DNA of 64,000 nt, taken from the NCBI GenBank assembly GCA_032690845.1, contig CM064425.1:34808240-34872239 (forward strand). The letters run 5' to 3'. Below, piece after piece: positions 44,141-53,548 of the stretch (its first letter is position 1; the number at the start of each line of letters is the position of its first letter). Made by a program: the position numbers and the translations under genes. The stretch comes from Eleusine coracana subsp. coracana. Taxonomy: Eukaryota; Streptophyta; Magnoliopsida; Poales; Poaceae. The notes below the pieces were generated by a model that ran no database searches, was not told where the DNA came from, and saw only the letters and a list, made by a program, of their open reading frames with translations.

Positions 44141-46755
44141 TCCTCCCCTTCTTGAAGTGAAGTCGTCCTCGACGGCAACTCATCATCCTCACCCAAGTAT
44201 GGTTTCAAATCATGATTAGCCAAACGAGATTTAGCTTTTTGACATGTAGTACAGCGTGCAACAAGGCGCTCAACATCACGGCGCATCCGTGGCCAAAAGA
44301 AATGGTCGGCCAACACCTCATGTGTCTTGAAAACTCCGAAGTGACCCATAAGACCACCTCCATGCTCCTCCTGTAACAACAAAAGACGAACCGAGCTAGC
44401 TGGAATACACAGCTTGTTAGCACGAAACAGGAACCCATCCTGCATATGAAATTTGCCCCAAGGTTTGCCATCCTTACAATGCATCAAAATATCATGAAAA
44501 TCAGCATCATTCACATATTGATCTTTCAAAGCTTGCAAACTAAAGATTTTAAAGTCTAATTGGGACAGCATCATATAACGACGAGACAAAGCATCGGCAA
44601 TCACATTTTCCTTCTCGTTTTTATGTTTAATGATGTATGGCAAAGATTCAATAAATTCAACCCATTTAGCATGACGACGATTCAGATTAGTTTGGGTTCT
44701 AATATGTTTCAAAGCCTCATGATCAGAATGAATAATAAATTCGCGAGGCCATAAATAATGCTGCCATGTTTGCAAAGTTCTTACTAAAGCATAAAGTTCT
44801 TTATCATAAGTGGAATATTTAAGAGCAGCACCACTTAACTTCTCACTAAAATAAGCAATGGGTTTATGATCTTGCAACAAAACAGCACCCAAACCAATTC
44901 CACTAGCATCACATTCCAATTCAAACACTTTATCAAAATTAGGCAATTGTAAGAGAGGAGCATGAGTTAACCGTTCCTTTAAAGTGTTGAATGCGTCGTC
45001 TTGTGGTGCGCCCCACTCAAATGGCGCACCCTTCTTGGTCAGCTCATGTAATGGTGCAGCAATAGAACTGAAATCCCGCACAAAACGACGATAGAAGCCT
45101 GCAAGACCAAGAAAACTGCGAACCTGTGTGACCGTCGTCGGTTGGGGCCAACTCTGAATGGCGTCCACCTTGCTGCTATCGACCTCAATGCCCTGTGGAG
45201 TAACAACATATCCAAGAAACAAAACACGTTGCGTGCAAAAAGTGCATTTTTCCATGTTCCCAAACAAGTGAGCAGCACGCAAAGCATCAAAAACAGCACG
45301 CAAATGATCTAAATGCTCATTCATGGATTTGCTGTATATAAGGATATCATCAAAATAGACAACAACAAATATTCCAATGAAAGACCGAAGAACTTCATTC
45401 ATTAAGCGCATAAAAGTGCTAGGAGCATTAGACAATCCAAACGGCATAACCAACCATTCATACAAGCCAAATTTAGTTTTAAAAGCCGTTTTCCATTCAT
45501 CTCCTAATTTCATTCTTATTTGATGGTAACCACTACGTAAATCAACCTTAGAGAAAATTGTGGCACCACTATGTTCATCAACCATATCATCAAGGCGTGG
45601 TATAGGATATCGATAACGAATTGTAATATTGTTAATTGCACGACAATCTACACACATACGCCAAGAACCATCTTTCTTAGGAACAAGCAAAACAGGAACC
45701 GAACAAGGGCTGAGAGACTCACGAATGTAACCTTTATCAAGCAATGCCTGCACTTGACGCTGAATTTCTTTCGTCTCCTCAGGATTTGTGCGGTACGGGG
45801 CGCGATTAGGAAGCTGTGCGCCTGGAATTAAATCAATCTGATGTTCTATGCCACGAATAGGAGGAAGACCCGGCGGCAAATCAGTGGGAAAAACATCTTT
45901 ATAGACCTGCAAAAGGTTAGCAACAGCAGGAGGAATATGCAACATAGGCGTCTCATCTAGTGAAACAAGCATACGAGAGCAAACTAGCGCATAGCAAAGC
46001 AGATTAGCATCATGTAATTCATCAAAATCAGCACGTGTAGCAAGCAAGATAGGGTTATTCAATTTGATCTCATGTTGAACAGGTGCAACAGGAGGCGATG
46101 TAATCAATTTTGCAGCTTTTGTCGCTCGAGTAATATCATCTTTAAGAACTTGTTCAGGTGTCATAGGATGAATAACAATTTTCTGACCCTTGAACACGAA
46201 GGAATAATAATTGGAGCGACCATGATGAACACTATCAACATCATATTGCCAAGGACGGCCAAGCAACAAAGAGCATGCTTCCATTGGAACAACATCACAA
46301 TCTACAAAATCAGAATAGGCGCCAAGAGAGAAAGGAACACGTACCGAGCGCGTTACCTTTATTTTGCCGCCATCATTAAGCCATTGAACGTGATAAGGAT
46401 GTGGATGCTTCCTTGTTGGCAATGACAACTCCTCCACCAAGGTCGTACTAGCCAAATTGTTGCAACTGCCACCATCGATGATTATACGCACCGCTCGTTC
46501 TTGCACAACGCCTTTGATATGAAAAATGTTGTGGCGCTGATGCTTTTCATCCTGAACGACCTGTGTACTAAGAACACGCTGCACAACAAGAGTTGCATAC
46601 CTGTCGGCGGCACTAGAGTCGACATGAAGCTCCGTATTATCTGCATGATTAGTGGCAAGCATAGTCTGCTGAATATCCTCAGAATCACTAGCAGAAGAAT
46701 ACCCACCGTCGTCATGAATCAACATAGTTCGTTTATTTGGACAATCGCGTATCAC
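43933..46755 (-). CDS. CRM-A protease, RT, RNase H, integrase remnant, LTR tail (940 aa)
   Basis: Opens inside the zinc knuckle (IRDCPNKR) in the gag phase. It carries protease IIDGGSCNNLAS, full RT (VDLRSGYHQIRM, YFDDILIYS), RNase H (LECDASGIGLG, KELYAL, HSDHEAL, ADALSRR) and the integrase zinc region to CTTCQKAKSRLANH. It then jumps to DLKPYLGEDDELP: the catalytic core and GPF region are deleted in frame (junction near 44212). The LTR tail follows and ends LMLRNDGPG. All polymerase motifs are intact but integration activity is lost. The upstream stop is the single TGA at 46796-46798. Confidence 0.88.
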   Translation of the reverse strand: MIRDCPNKRTMLIHDDGGYSSASDSEDIQQTMLATNHADNTELHVDSSAADRYATLVVQRVLSTQVVQDEKHQRHNIFHIKGVVQERAVRIIIDGGSCNNLASTTLVEELSLPTRKHPHPYHVQWLNDGGKIKVTRSVRVPFSLGAYSDFVDCDVVPMEACSLLLGRPWQYDVDSVHHGRSNYYSFVFKGQKIVIHPMTPEQVLKDDITRATKAAKLITSPPVAPVQHEIKLNNPILLATRADFDELHDANLLCYALVCSRMLVSLDETPMLHIPPAVANLLQVYKDVFPTDLPPGLPPIRGIEHQIDLIPGAQLPNRAPYRTNPEETKEIQRQVQALLDKGYIRESLSPCSVPVLLVPKKDGSWRMCVDCRAINNITIRYRYPIPRLDDMVDEHSGATIFSKVDLRSGYHQIRMKLGDEWKTAFKTKFGLYEWLVMPFGLSNAPSTFMRLMNEVLRSFIGIFVVVYFDDILIYSKSMNEHLDHLRAVFDALRAAHLFGNMEKCTFCTQRVLFLGYVVTPQGIEVDSSKVDAIQSWPQPTTVTQVRSFLGLAGFYRRFVRDFSSIAAPLHELTKKGAPFEWGAPQDDAFNTLKERLTHAPLLQLPNFDKVFELECDASGIGLGAVLLQDHKPIAYFSEKLSGAALKYSTYDKELYALVRTLQTWQHYLWPREFIIHSDHEALKHIRTQTNLNRRHAKWVEFIESLPYIIKHKNEKENVIADALSRRYMMLSQLDFKIFSLQALKDQYVNDADFHDILMHCKDGKPWGKFHMQDGFLFRANKLCIPASSVRLLLLQEEHGGGLMGHFGVFKTHEVLADHFFWPRMRRDVERLVARCTTCQKAKSRLANHDLKPYLGEDDELPSRTTSLQEGEDDEDINDIRIMTTEDGAPNRAVTPPPLVVAPPRVTDPSSNETTTYKGQMTRARAQELKTVLMLRNDGPG

Positions 46756-46797
46756 ATGACCAAATCCTCGGCAACGGTGACACTGAATATCACGAGC

Positions 46798-47817
46798 TCA
46801 TCCAGATGATGAGGAGGACGGCACGATCGAGGCAGATTTGGCCGTGGATGGAGCACTTGACTTGGACGTGGTCGAGGAGTGATCGCGCGACGTGGAAGGA
46901 GGTGTCGGCCGTGGAGCTGAAGGCGTCTTGGACCCTACAAAAATGTTAGGTCTTGACGAAGATTGTCGATCCTGCACTTCACGTTCAGCTTTACAAGCAT
47001 ATTCAAATAAGGTGGTCATATCATCATAATGCTTATAATCAAGAATGTTCTGAATGTCACGATTTAACCCACCCCTAAAGCGAGCCATAGCAGCATCATC
47101 CAGTTTAACTAAACCACAACGAATCATACCCTTTTGCAAAGCTTGATAATAATCCTCTACGGAAAGTGAACCTTGTTGAAAACGCTGCATTTGATTAAGC
47201 AAATCTCTAGCATAATATGACGGCACAAAACGATGACGCATAGCAGCTTTTAATGCCGTCCAAGTGGCTGGAATATTATCAGGATATCTTTGTCTATACT
47301 CACGCCACCAAAGTAAAGCAAATTCAGTAAATTCACTAATAGCAGCCTTAACTTGTAAATTAGCAGGAATATCATGGCATGCAAATTTTTGTTCAACCTC
47401 TAATTCCCAATCAAGATAAGCACCCGGATCATATTTGCCATTAAAAGTGGGAATACGAAATTTTATTTTGGCAAAAGAATCATTAATAGGAACACGTACC
47501 CTACGAGCACGACCACGGCGATTGTCGTCGTCCTGCTCGGTGTCGGCGCCGTAGTCACGTGCATGTTGCAACTCCATGAGCTGCGTCGTCATGGTCCCAA
47601 GCTGCGTCGACATGGCCTCAAGACGAGTCATGATCGTCGCGAGCGTGGTGCGGGCAGCCGTATCAGCAAGGTCCAGTTGATCAAAACGCTCATTCGACGA
47701 AGTGACCGTAGAGTCAAGTCTCTCGTGCATCGTCTTCATGTCGTTTTGAAGACCATCTACCTGTGCCTGGACATCCTGGAGGGTGAGCTCCTCCGACTTC
47801 GAGCTGTTTTCTGCCAT
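46798..47817 (-). CDS. CRM-A gag to linker (339 aa)
   Basis: Conserved start MAENSSKSEEL, helical N-terminus, full gag domain (about 110-285) and the Ser/Pro linker, ending SSSSSG at TGA (46796-46798; CGA to TGA). The zinc knuckle is just past the stop, in the same phase, in 43933-46755. Without that one substitution the frame would be continuous. Confidence 0.88.
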   Translation of the reverse strand: MAENSSKSEELTLQDVQAQVDGLQNDMKTMHERLDSTVTSSNERFDQLDLADTAARTTLATIMTRLEAMSTQLGTMTTQLMELQHARDYGADTEQDDDNRRGRARRVRVPINDSFAKIKFRIPTFNGKYDPGAYLDWELEVEQKFACHDIPANLQVKAAISEFTEFALLWWREYRQRYPDNIPATWTALKAAMRHRFVPSYYARDLLNQMQRFQQGSLSVEDYYQALQKGMIRCGLVKLDDAAMARFRGGLNRDIQNILDYKHYDDMTTLFEYACKAEREVQDRQSSSRPNIFVGSKTPSAPRPTPPSTSRDHSSTTSKSSAPSTAKSASIVPSSSSSG

Positions 47818-48848
47818 AGAAACACAAGCAATACAAAAAGCGGGATCCTACAACGAGAGGTGAGTGGTGGATGAAAAGCTCAATCAAAAAGCTGTTATGA
47901 AATTCTTACCCGTCCTTACCAAGCACGCAAGCGTGAACTGCAACCACAGGTAAAACCGGTGGAAGATTGGTGGAGCGATTGCGTGGTGAAACAAAAACCT
48001 GCTCGTAGTAGAAAATTTGTGGGGCTAGGAGGCTGCACTCAATCCAAGGGTTAGCACAATTCAAACAATAACTGCAAAGCTGACTAATGGTGCTAAATGC
48101 GAAAAGATTGCTGCCGGTACAAGTGCAAGAGGAAGGAAAAAGGATCAAGACAAAGTGCAGCAAGAACGCGTCGCCTGTGTTGCTTGGCCGCTTTTTTTTT
48201 CTGTTTTTTTTTTCTTTCTTTTTTTTCTCTTTTTTCTCTTTTTTTTCTTTTTTTTCTCTTTTTTTTAATACTTTTTGCTGAAAATATAAACAATGAGACC
48301 TCAAATAAGTAATTAAGCACAAGCACTTTTGTTTTTTGAGGCAGGGGTAGAACGGTAATAAAAAGAAACGAAACCGAGCAGAAACAAACACAGGGCGAGG
48401 CGAGCGGGTCACGACGTAACCGAGTAGGACTCGATCAGCGAGGCGAGCGGGACACACGAAACCGAACAGAACTAAACACAGTGCGAGGCGAGCGGGTCAC
48501 GACGTAACCGAGTAGGACTCGATCAGCGAGGCAGTGATTGACCCGGACTCACGGTGCAGTGGGAAAATTTGGCAAGCGAGACGGGGTAAACAGATGCGGC
48601 GGAAAGCAAACTGTGGTGGTGAAAACACGCGGCACGGCGGAAGGATCCGATGATGATAGGAAGAAAACGATGAAACACAGTGTACCAGCAACGATCAAAA
48701 GCGAAAGCACAAAAACTCAACAACGCAAATTATTGAACGAAAGTGCAAGGCTCAAAATCGTACCGGGGTAAACTTTTTTTTGTTGTAGTTTTCTTTTTAT
48801 GTGGACTTGGATAAAACTCACCGAGAAACACTGGAATCTGATACCACT
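47818..48848 (-). other. CRM-A leader of A8 with PBS
   Basis: About 1.03 kb. PBS at 48833-48846 (TGGTATCAGATTCC). 43-bp repeat units near 48394-48532, long pyrimidine tract on the plus strand (about 48190-48268), candidate intron ends next to gag. Nothing else recognisable. Confidence 0.8.
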
Positions 48849-49488
48849 TGATAGGTGTAGAGTGCCCGATCTTTCGGCGAGTGGAGATAACTTCGATTTG
48901 GTGGATGTTGACCCTCACGATCCGACTACGATGAGCAAGCCGAAGCGCCAATGCAATCGCTGAACCAACTTCCAGAGGATATTAACCTTGCGGTAAACAA
49001 GATCAACCTGATCACGAGGATCAATTCTTACGCGCAATCGAAGAACGAGCAAGAATTAGAGGCGAGCAATCTGATGTATTGCATGAAGGTGGAGTTCTGA
49101 ATTCACGTCGAGAGACGGATGTATAGCTAAGCTAAACTTAAAACAAAACTCAAAGATTACAAGGGGCGCAGCCTTTGACTATATAGGGGGAGGACGAGGC
49201 ATCTAGGGCCGGTTGAAGTGGAGAGGCGCGCGGTGGAGAGGGAGTCGTGCGACTTGGGCCACGTGAGCCTTCGGGCGACATCATCCTGGGCCGTCATTCC
49301 TTAGCATCAAAACCGTCTTCAATTCCTGGGCTCGAGCTCTAGTGATTGGGCCCTTGTACGTCGTCGTCTCGTTAGAAGATGGATCCGTAACTCGAGGAGG
49401 CGCGACGACGAGAGGTGGAGGCATGACAGCTTGGTTTGGCGCGCCATCTTCCGTCGTCATTATTCGTATGTCGTTGATGTCCTCATCA
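48849..49488 (-). repeat. CRM-A LTR, 5' LTR of A8
   Basis: 640 bp, subtype 2. TATA box CTATATAG at 49179-49186. Confidence 0.93.
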
Positions 49489-49502
49489 CCACAAAGTCCA
49501 AG

Positions 49503-51050
49503 TCAGAATACCCAAGTAGGTGTGTACTTGAGGTATCTAAGTGTCCTCTTCATGGCCTTCAAATGTGACTCCTTTGGATTTGCTTGATAGTGTGCACATA
49601 AGCACACACTAAACAAGATGTCTGGTCTTGAGGCGGTGATATAGAGCAAGGACCCGATCATTGACCTATAGGGCTTGGGGTTCACCAGTTTACCCTTTGC
49701 ATCATCATCCAAGGGTTTGCTTGTTGCCATAGGTGTGTGCAAAGGCTTGCAGTTCTCCATGTTGAATCTCTTGAGAAGATCCTTGGTATACTTCTCTTGA
49801 TAGATGAAGTTCCCTTCTCTCAATTGTTTGACTTGAAAACCAAGGAACACATGCAACTCTCCAATCATTAACATTTGAAATTCCCTAGCCATCATCTCCC
49901 GGAACTCCTCATTGAACTTCTCATTGGTTGAGCCATAGATGATATCATCCACATAGATTTGGCACACAAAGAGATCCTTCCCAACATGTCTTGTGAACAA
50001 GGTGTTGTCAATACTTCCAATTTTGAAGCCATTCTTGAGAAGGAAGTTCTTCAAGTGTTCATACCATGCCCTTGGTGCTTGCTTGAGGCCATAGAGAGCT
50101 TTCTTCAATTTGTATACATATATTGGATGTTTAGGGTCCTCAAACCCCGAAGATTGTTCCACATAGACTTTCTCATTGATCTCTCTATTCAAGTCATGTG
50201 AATGATCCTTGTTGATATCTTTGGGTCTATGAAGAGGTTCTTCTTGAGTGGGAGGAGGTCTAGGTGAAATATCTTGTGCATTATAGATTGCTTGCTCTCT
50301 TGAGATATGAGTGTCTTGGATTCTTAGTGACGTGGGGGAATCACTCATATGCTCTCTTTTTTTGGAACTAGAGCTTGGAGTGGATAAGGAAGGATCATGT
50401 GAAGAGCTTGGAGAAGTGGCTCGAGGTGAAGTATGTGGGGAGGCTTCTGGCTCACTTCTCACTTGGGTTTCTTCTTGGGTAGGTGGATGCACTCTCAATG
50501 AATTTTGGGATGAGCTAGTGGGTGTGTCAATGGCATCTTGGGTTGGTTCTTGCACCTCGGAGGATGAGGTTGGTTGAGGTGGTGGAGTAGAGGGCTCACC
50601 AATATCATCATTATTAGCCTCATGGGGTAAAACCTCACCCACGGGCATGTTCCTCAAAGCTTCCCTCATGGGTTCATCTCTAATGTTCACTTCATAAAAT
50701 TCATCTCCCTTTTGAGAACCATTTGACTCATCAAAATGCACATCATAGGATTCTTCCACATAACCTGTGGCTGAGTTGTAGACCCTATAAGCCTTAAAAG
50801 TCCCTAAGTACCCAACAAGAATGCCTTCATCAGTTCTGCTCTCAAATTTCCTAAGCTTCCTCCTCTTCTTGAGAATGTAGCAAGTGCAGCCAAAGACCCG
50901 AAAATAGGAAACATTCGGTTTCCGTCCAACCAGTAGCTCATATGGTGTCTTCTTCAACAACCAGTGGAGATAGACACGGTTTGAAGTGTAGCAAGCCGTG
51001 CTGATTGCCTCAGCCCAGAACCTCTCATGAGTTCCATACTCATCTATCAT
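49503..51050 (-). CDS. Copia integrase C-terminus and RT with internal deletion (515 aa)
   Basis: Starts MIDEYGTHERFWAEA, the end of the integrase core, then PNVSYFRVFGCTCYIL and a long Ser/Pro-rich linker. RT appears at INEKVYVEQSSGFEDP, directly after HDLNRE. The usual RT start (the MDVKSAFLNG block with the first catalytic Asp) is deleted in frame. The YVDD motif (CQIYVDDIIYGSTN), FLGFQVKQL and the SMIGSLLYITASRPDI region are present. It ends TPTWVF at a stop just before the CRM-A insertion. As RT it cannot be active. Confidence 0.85.
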   Translation of the reverse strand: MIDEYGTHERFWAEAISTACYTSNRVYLHWLLKKTPYELLVGRKPNVSYFRVFGCTCYILKKRRKLRKFESRTDEGILVGYLGTFKAYRVYNSATGYVEESYDVHFDESNGSQKGDEFYEVNIRDEPMREALRNMPVGEVLPHEANNDDIGEPSTPPPQPTSSSEVQEPTQDAIDTPTSSSQNSLRVHPPTQEETQVRSEPEASPHTSPRATSPSSSHDPSLSTPSSSSKKREHMSDSPTSLRIQDTHISREQAIYNAQDISPRPPPTQEEPLHRPKDINKDHSHDLNREINEKVYVEQSSGFEDPKHPIYVYKLKKALYGLKQAPRAWYEHLKNFLLKNGFKIGSIDNTLFTRHVGKDLFVCQIYVDDIIYGSTNEKFNEEFREMMAREFQMLMIGELHVFLGFQVKQLREGNFIYQEKYTKDLLKRFNMENCKPLHTPMATSKPLDDDAKGKLVNPKPYRSMIGSLLYITASRPDILFSVCLCAHYQANPKESHLKAMKRTLRYLKYTPTWVF

Positions 51051-51091
51051 AGCACGAGCAAGAGTGATGAGTGTCTTGTTCTTCCTCTCTA

Positions 51092-51799
51092 CTACTCTAT
51101 TCTGCTCGGAGTATATGTAACGGAGAATTCATGCTTGATCCCCTTCCTGTCACAATATTCCTCCACTATTATGTTCTTGAACTCAGTCCCATTGTCACTC
51201 CTTATCTTCACAATGTTGGCCTTGAATTCATTCTTTGCTCTCCTCGCAAACTTTCTGAAGATATTACTTGCTTGAGATTTGTCCTCAAGAAAGAAGGTCC
51301 AAATGTATCTTGTGAAGTCATCCACAATCACCAAGAAATATAGATTGCCACCTAGACTCTTGTAGTGTGTTGGCCCAGACAAGTCCATATGCAAGAGCTC
51401 CAGAGGACGAGATGTAGACATGAAAGACTTGGTGGGATGTGAAGATGCAACTTGCTTTCCAGCCTGACAAGCACTACACAGCCTATCCTTCTCAAAGGTC
51501 ACAACCTTGATTCCTTCAACTAGATTCCTCTTGATCACTTTCCTGAGTTTATTCATTCCAACATATGCCAATCTCCTATGCCACAACCATCCCTTAGTTG
51601 CCTTGGTGAATAGGCAAGTACTTGGTGGCATGTTGCTTGATTTGAAGTCTATGACATACAAGTTCCCATGCCTCACTCCATGAAATACCAGCCCTTTCAT
51701 TGCATTTCCAATCATTGCACCATCCTCATCAAATGTGCACTTGAATCCCATGTCACAGAGTTGACCAATAGACAGGAGGTTGAAGTTGAGGGTTTCCAT
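51092..51799 (-). CDS. Copia GAG-pre-integrase and integrase core (235 aa)
   Basis: From METLNFNLLSIGQLCD with the pre-integrase zinc motif WHRRLAYVGM...CSACQAGKQ (the second His of the usual HRRLGH is A-Y changed), then core motifs HMDLSGP and IRSDNGTEFKN. A one-base loss near 51105 shifts the frame after SVTYTP, and the true frame continues in 49503-51050 through VVERKNKTL. The preceding stop (TAA at 51800) probably replaced a Tyr codon after protease. Confidence 0.85.
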   Translation of the reverse strand: METLNFNLLSIGQLCDMGFKCTFDEDGAMIGNAMKGLVFHGVRHGNLYVIDFKSSNMPPSTCLFTKATKGWLWHRRLAYVGMNKLRKVIKRNLVEGIKVVTFEKDRLCSACQAGKQVASSHPTKSFMSTSRPLELLHMDLSGPTHYKSLGGNLYFLVIVDDFTRYIWTFFLEDKSQASNIFRKFARRAKNEFKANIVKIRSDNGTEFKNIIVEEYCDRKGIKHEFSVTYTPSRIE

Positions 51800-51802
51800 A
51801 AG

Positions 51803-52243
51803 TTAGACCTTGGAGAGATGGACATCCTCTGTAATGGCCATCTTGCCTGAGCCTCTAACTCTCCCTTTTGAATTATCCCCAAATGTCACCTTCTCACTGT
51901 CTTTGTATTCATCAATGTTGGTGAACATGGTTGGCTTCCCGGTCATATGTTGGGTGCACCCACTATCAAGTATCCAGTGGGTACCTCCACTCTTGTAGTT
52001 GACCTTGGTAGTAGCCATAATAGAAGCACTAGAGGAAGAAGGGTTAGTATCAAAAGCATTACTTGATTGACCTTCACTAACCTCATCATGTCGAATGAAA
52101 CCATCCTCATAATTAGGGATTATTGCAATCCCTTCCCCGAAGTCTCCTTCATACATGATAGTGAGGAGCACGATACTTCCATTGCCCATAATCATCCCCC
52201 GTGTGCACGTTGTCGAGGTCGATGTAGTAGTGGGGAGGGTCAT
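51803..52243 (-). CDS. Copia protease (146 aa)
   Basis: Aspartic protease signature WILDSGCTQHMTG with KVTFGDNSKGRVRGSGKM. The protease would cut the Gag-Pol polyprotein. It ends at TAA directly before the pre-integrase region, in the same phase. The first 50 residues overlap another open frame (52149-52511), so the true gag-protease joint is uncertain and a frameshift near 52150-52240 is likely. Confidence 0.82.
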   Translation of the reverse strand: MTLPTTTSTSTTCTRGMIMGNGSIVLLTIMYEGDFGEGIAIIPNYEDGFIRHDEVSEGQSSNAFDTNPSSSSASIMATTKVNYKSGGTHWILDSGCTQHMTGKPTMFTNIDEYKDSEKVTFGDNSKGRVRGSGKMAITEDVHLSKV

Positions 52244-52511
52244 AGAGGCTAGTGACGTGCTCCAACACGTGTCCTACTTGTGAGTGGAGCACAAATATCA
52301 TCTCCATTGCTCTCTCAATTGAGAGCTCATGCCTTCTGTTGATCACCTCCTCAAGTAAGAAACCCCTCTCAGGAGTTGTGATTTGCAAGAGGAGTCTATC
52401 AATCACTTCATATGATGGGATCCTTCGTAGGCCTCGAAAGGAGTTTATCCTGCACACAAGATCACAAATGCTCAAGAGAGTCTCACAGAGGTCATCATTC
52501 AGATCTCTCAC
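52149..52511 (-). CDS. COP-2 gag-position frame, unrecognised (120 aa)
   Basis: MRDLNDDLCETLLSICDLV with RIPSYEVIDRLLLQITTPERGF and RRHELSIERAMEMIF. Its position upstream of protease suggests gag sequence, and its helical, charged nature fits. No zinc knuckle is visible. It may join 52524-53015 across a stop. Function inferred from position only. Confidence 0.5.
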   Translation of the reverse strand: MRDLNDDLCETLLSICDLVCRINSFRGLRRIPSYEVIDRLLLQITTPERGFLLEEVINRRHELSIERAMEMIFVLHSQVGHVLEHVTSLYDPPHYYIDLDNVHTGDDYGQWKYRAPHYHV

Positions 52512-52523
52512 AAATTCAGCAAA

Positions 52524-53015
52524 TTAATAGAAGAGATCCTGTTGTTGAGTTCGACGAAGATGGCAAAGTCGATCTTGTGGTAGAGCAGGTGGAGGCGCCA
52601 GAGCCATAGTGGTGAGGTCGATCATCCCAAGTGATCGTGTGAGCATCATGGTTGGCGCTCCTCTCATACCGATGCTTGGTCTACCAGAAGTGCTTGGAGT
52701 AGAACTAGGAATGACACTTGGGGTAGAGCTCAACGAAGCGCTTGATGGAGAGTTTGGTGTAGGTCTTGATCCGAAGGGGGTGTAGAACCTATTGCAACGC
52801 AATCTTGTGGAGAGATCAAAGAAGTTTGAGCTCGAAGCTACTTCTTTCCCTTTGCTTAAACTTGCTTCATTGTTTGCCTTGAACTTCTTCTTCCCCGTCA
52901 ACCTTGCGATGATCTCCTCATCCTTGAAGAGCAGCCCGATCACATCATCAATGAAAAGATTCTTGTCCATGATGAGATCAAGGGTGATGTAGAGGAGCCT
53001 GCTGCTAGGGAGCAA
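52524..53015 (-). CDS. COP-2 gag-position frame, Ser/Pro-rich (163 aa)
   Basis: MDKNLFIDDVIGLLFKDEEI, then KGKEVASSSNFFDL and a Ser/Pro/Thr-rich stretch (PSVIPSSTPSTSGRPS). It lies between the first gag-position frame and 52149-52511. No motif is recognised. Probably part of a decayed gag. Confidence 0.45.
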   Translation of the reverse strand: MLPSSRLLYITLDLIMDKNLFIDDVIGLLFKDEEIIARLTGKKKFKANNEASLSKGKEVASSSNFFDLSTRLRCNRFYTPFGSRPTPNSPSSASLSSTPSVIPSSTPSTSGRPSIGMRGAPTMMLTRSLGMIDLTTMALAPPPALPQDRLCHLRRTQQQDLFY

Positions 53016-53075
53016 GGTGAGGATCTCCTCGAATCAATGTCTTGGGAAGCTTGAAATTAGTTGCTTCAATTCTGT

Positions 53076-53480
53076 TCATGGTACCTTGCAAGCGAATAAG
53101 AGAGTCAAGTAAGTCCTCATTCTCATTAGCACGAAAAGAAGGAACTTCTCAACAAGCAAGTCACTAGGATGACCAACAAAAGGCTCACAACCATCATCTG
53201 CACTAGTCACACTAGAAGAGCAAGCAAGATCAAGAGACACATCATTATCATTCAACACATTAGGCACACTAGCAGAGCTACCTATCAAGTCAACACTAGT
53301 AGAATCTAGGCACTCACTAGAACTCGGCACATCCACACAATCATCATACACATGATCATCGATAAAGGTATTGGCAAAGTCCATAAGTGTGTCCATCAAC
53401 TCATCCGGAATCATGGCATTTAGGTAGCATTTCAAGCGATCCTTCCATGAGCCATGACTCGACCCCACATGGGATGACAT
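53076..53480 (-). CDS. COP-2 gag N-terminal frame, tentative (134 aa)
   Basis: MSSHVGSSHGSWKDRLKCYL begins about 50 bases after the PBS, where gag is expected. An acidic, serine-rich tail follows (HVYDDCVDVPSSSECLDS). It does not resemble the COP-1 gag start, although the LTR and leader are related. A decayed or non-autonomous gag is possible. Confidence 0.45.
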   Translation of the reverse strand: MSSHVGSSHGSWKDRLKCYLNAMIPDELMDTLMDFANTFIDDHVYDDCVDVPSSSECLDSTSVDLIGSSASVPNVLNDNDVSLDLACSSSVTSADDGCEPFVGHPSDLLVEKFLLFVLMRMRTYLTLLFACKVP

Positions 53481-53548
53481 CCCAACTCCATACGGTCACT
53501 ACTCAAGGCGGTTAAGCCCTATGATGAGAACTTGGCTCTAATATCACT

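Larger units (their letters stand above)
43501..49488 (-). mobile_element. CRM-A copy A8 with both LTRs, PBS and PPT
   Basis: 5,988 bp, minus strand: 5' LTR 48849-49488, PBS 48833-48846, leader 47818-48848, gag-pol 47817-43933, PPT 44141-44153, 3' LTR 43501-44140. Both LTRs are subtype 2. Damage: one CGA to TGA stop in gag and an in-frame deletion of most of integrase. The flanks are TCAAA (43496-43500) and CCACA (49489-49493), with no duplication. One side lies in a copia LTR and the other in a copia RT. Confidence 0.9.

Noticed and set aside
48087..48312. Phe-rich or Lys-rich frames over the homopolymer tract
   Set aside because: Low-complexity translation of a T-rich or A-rich run.
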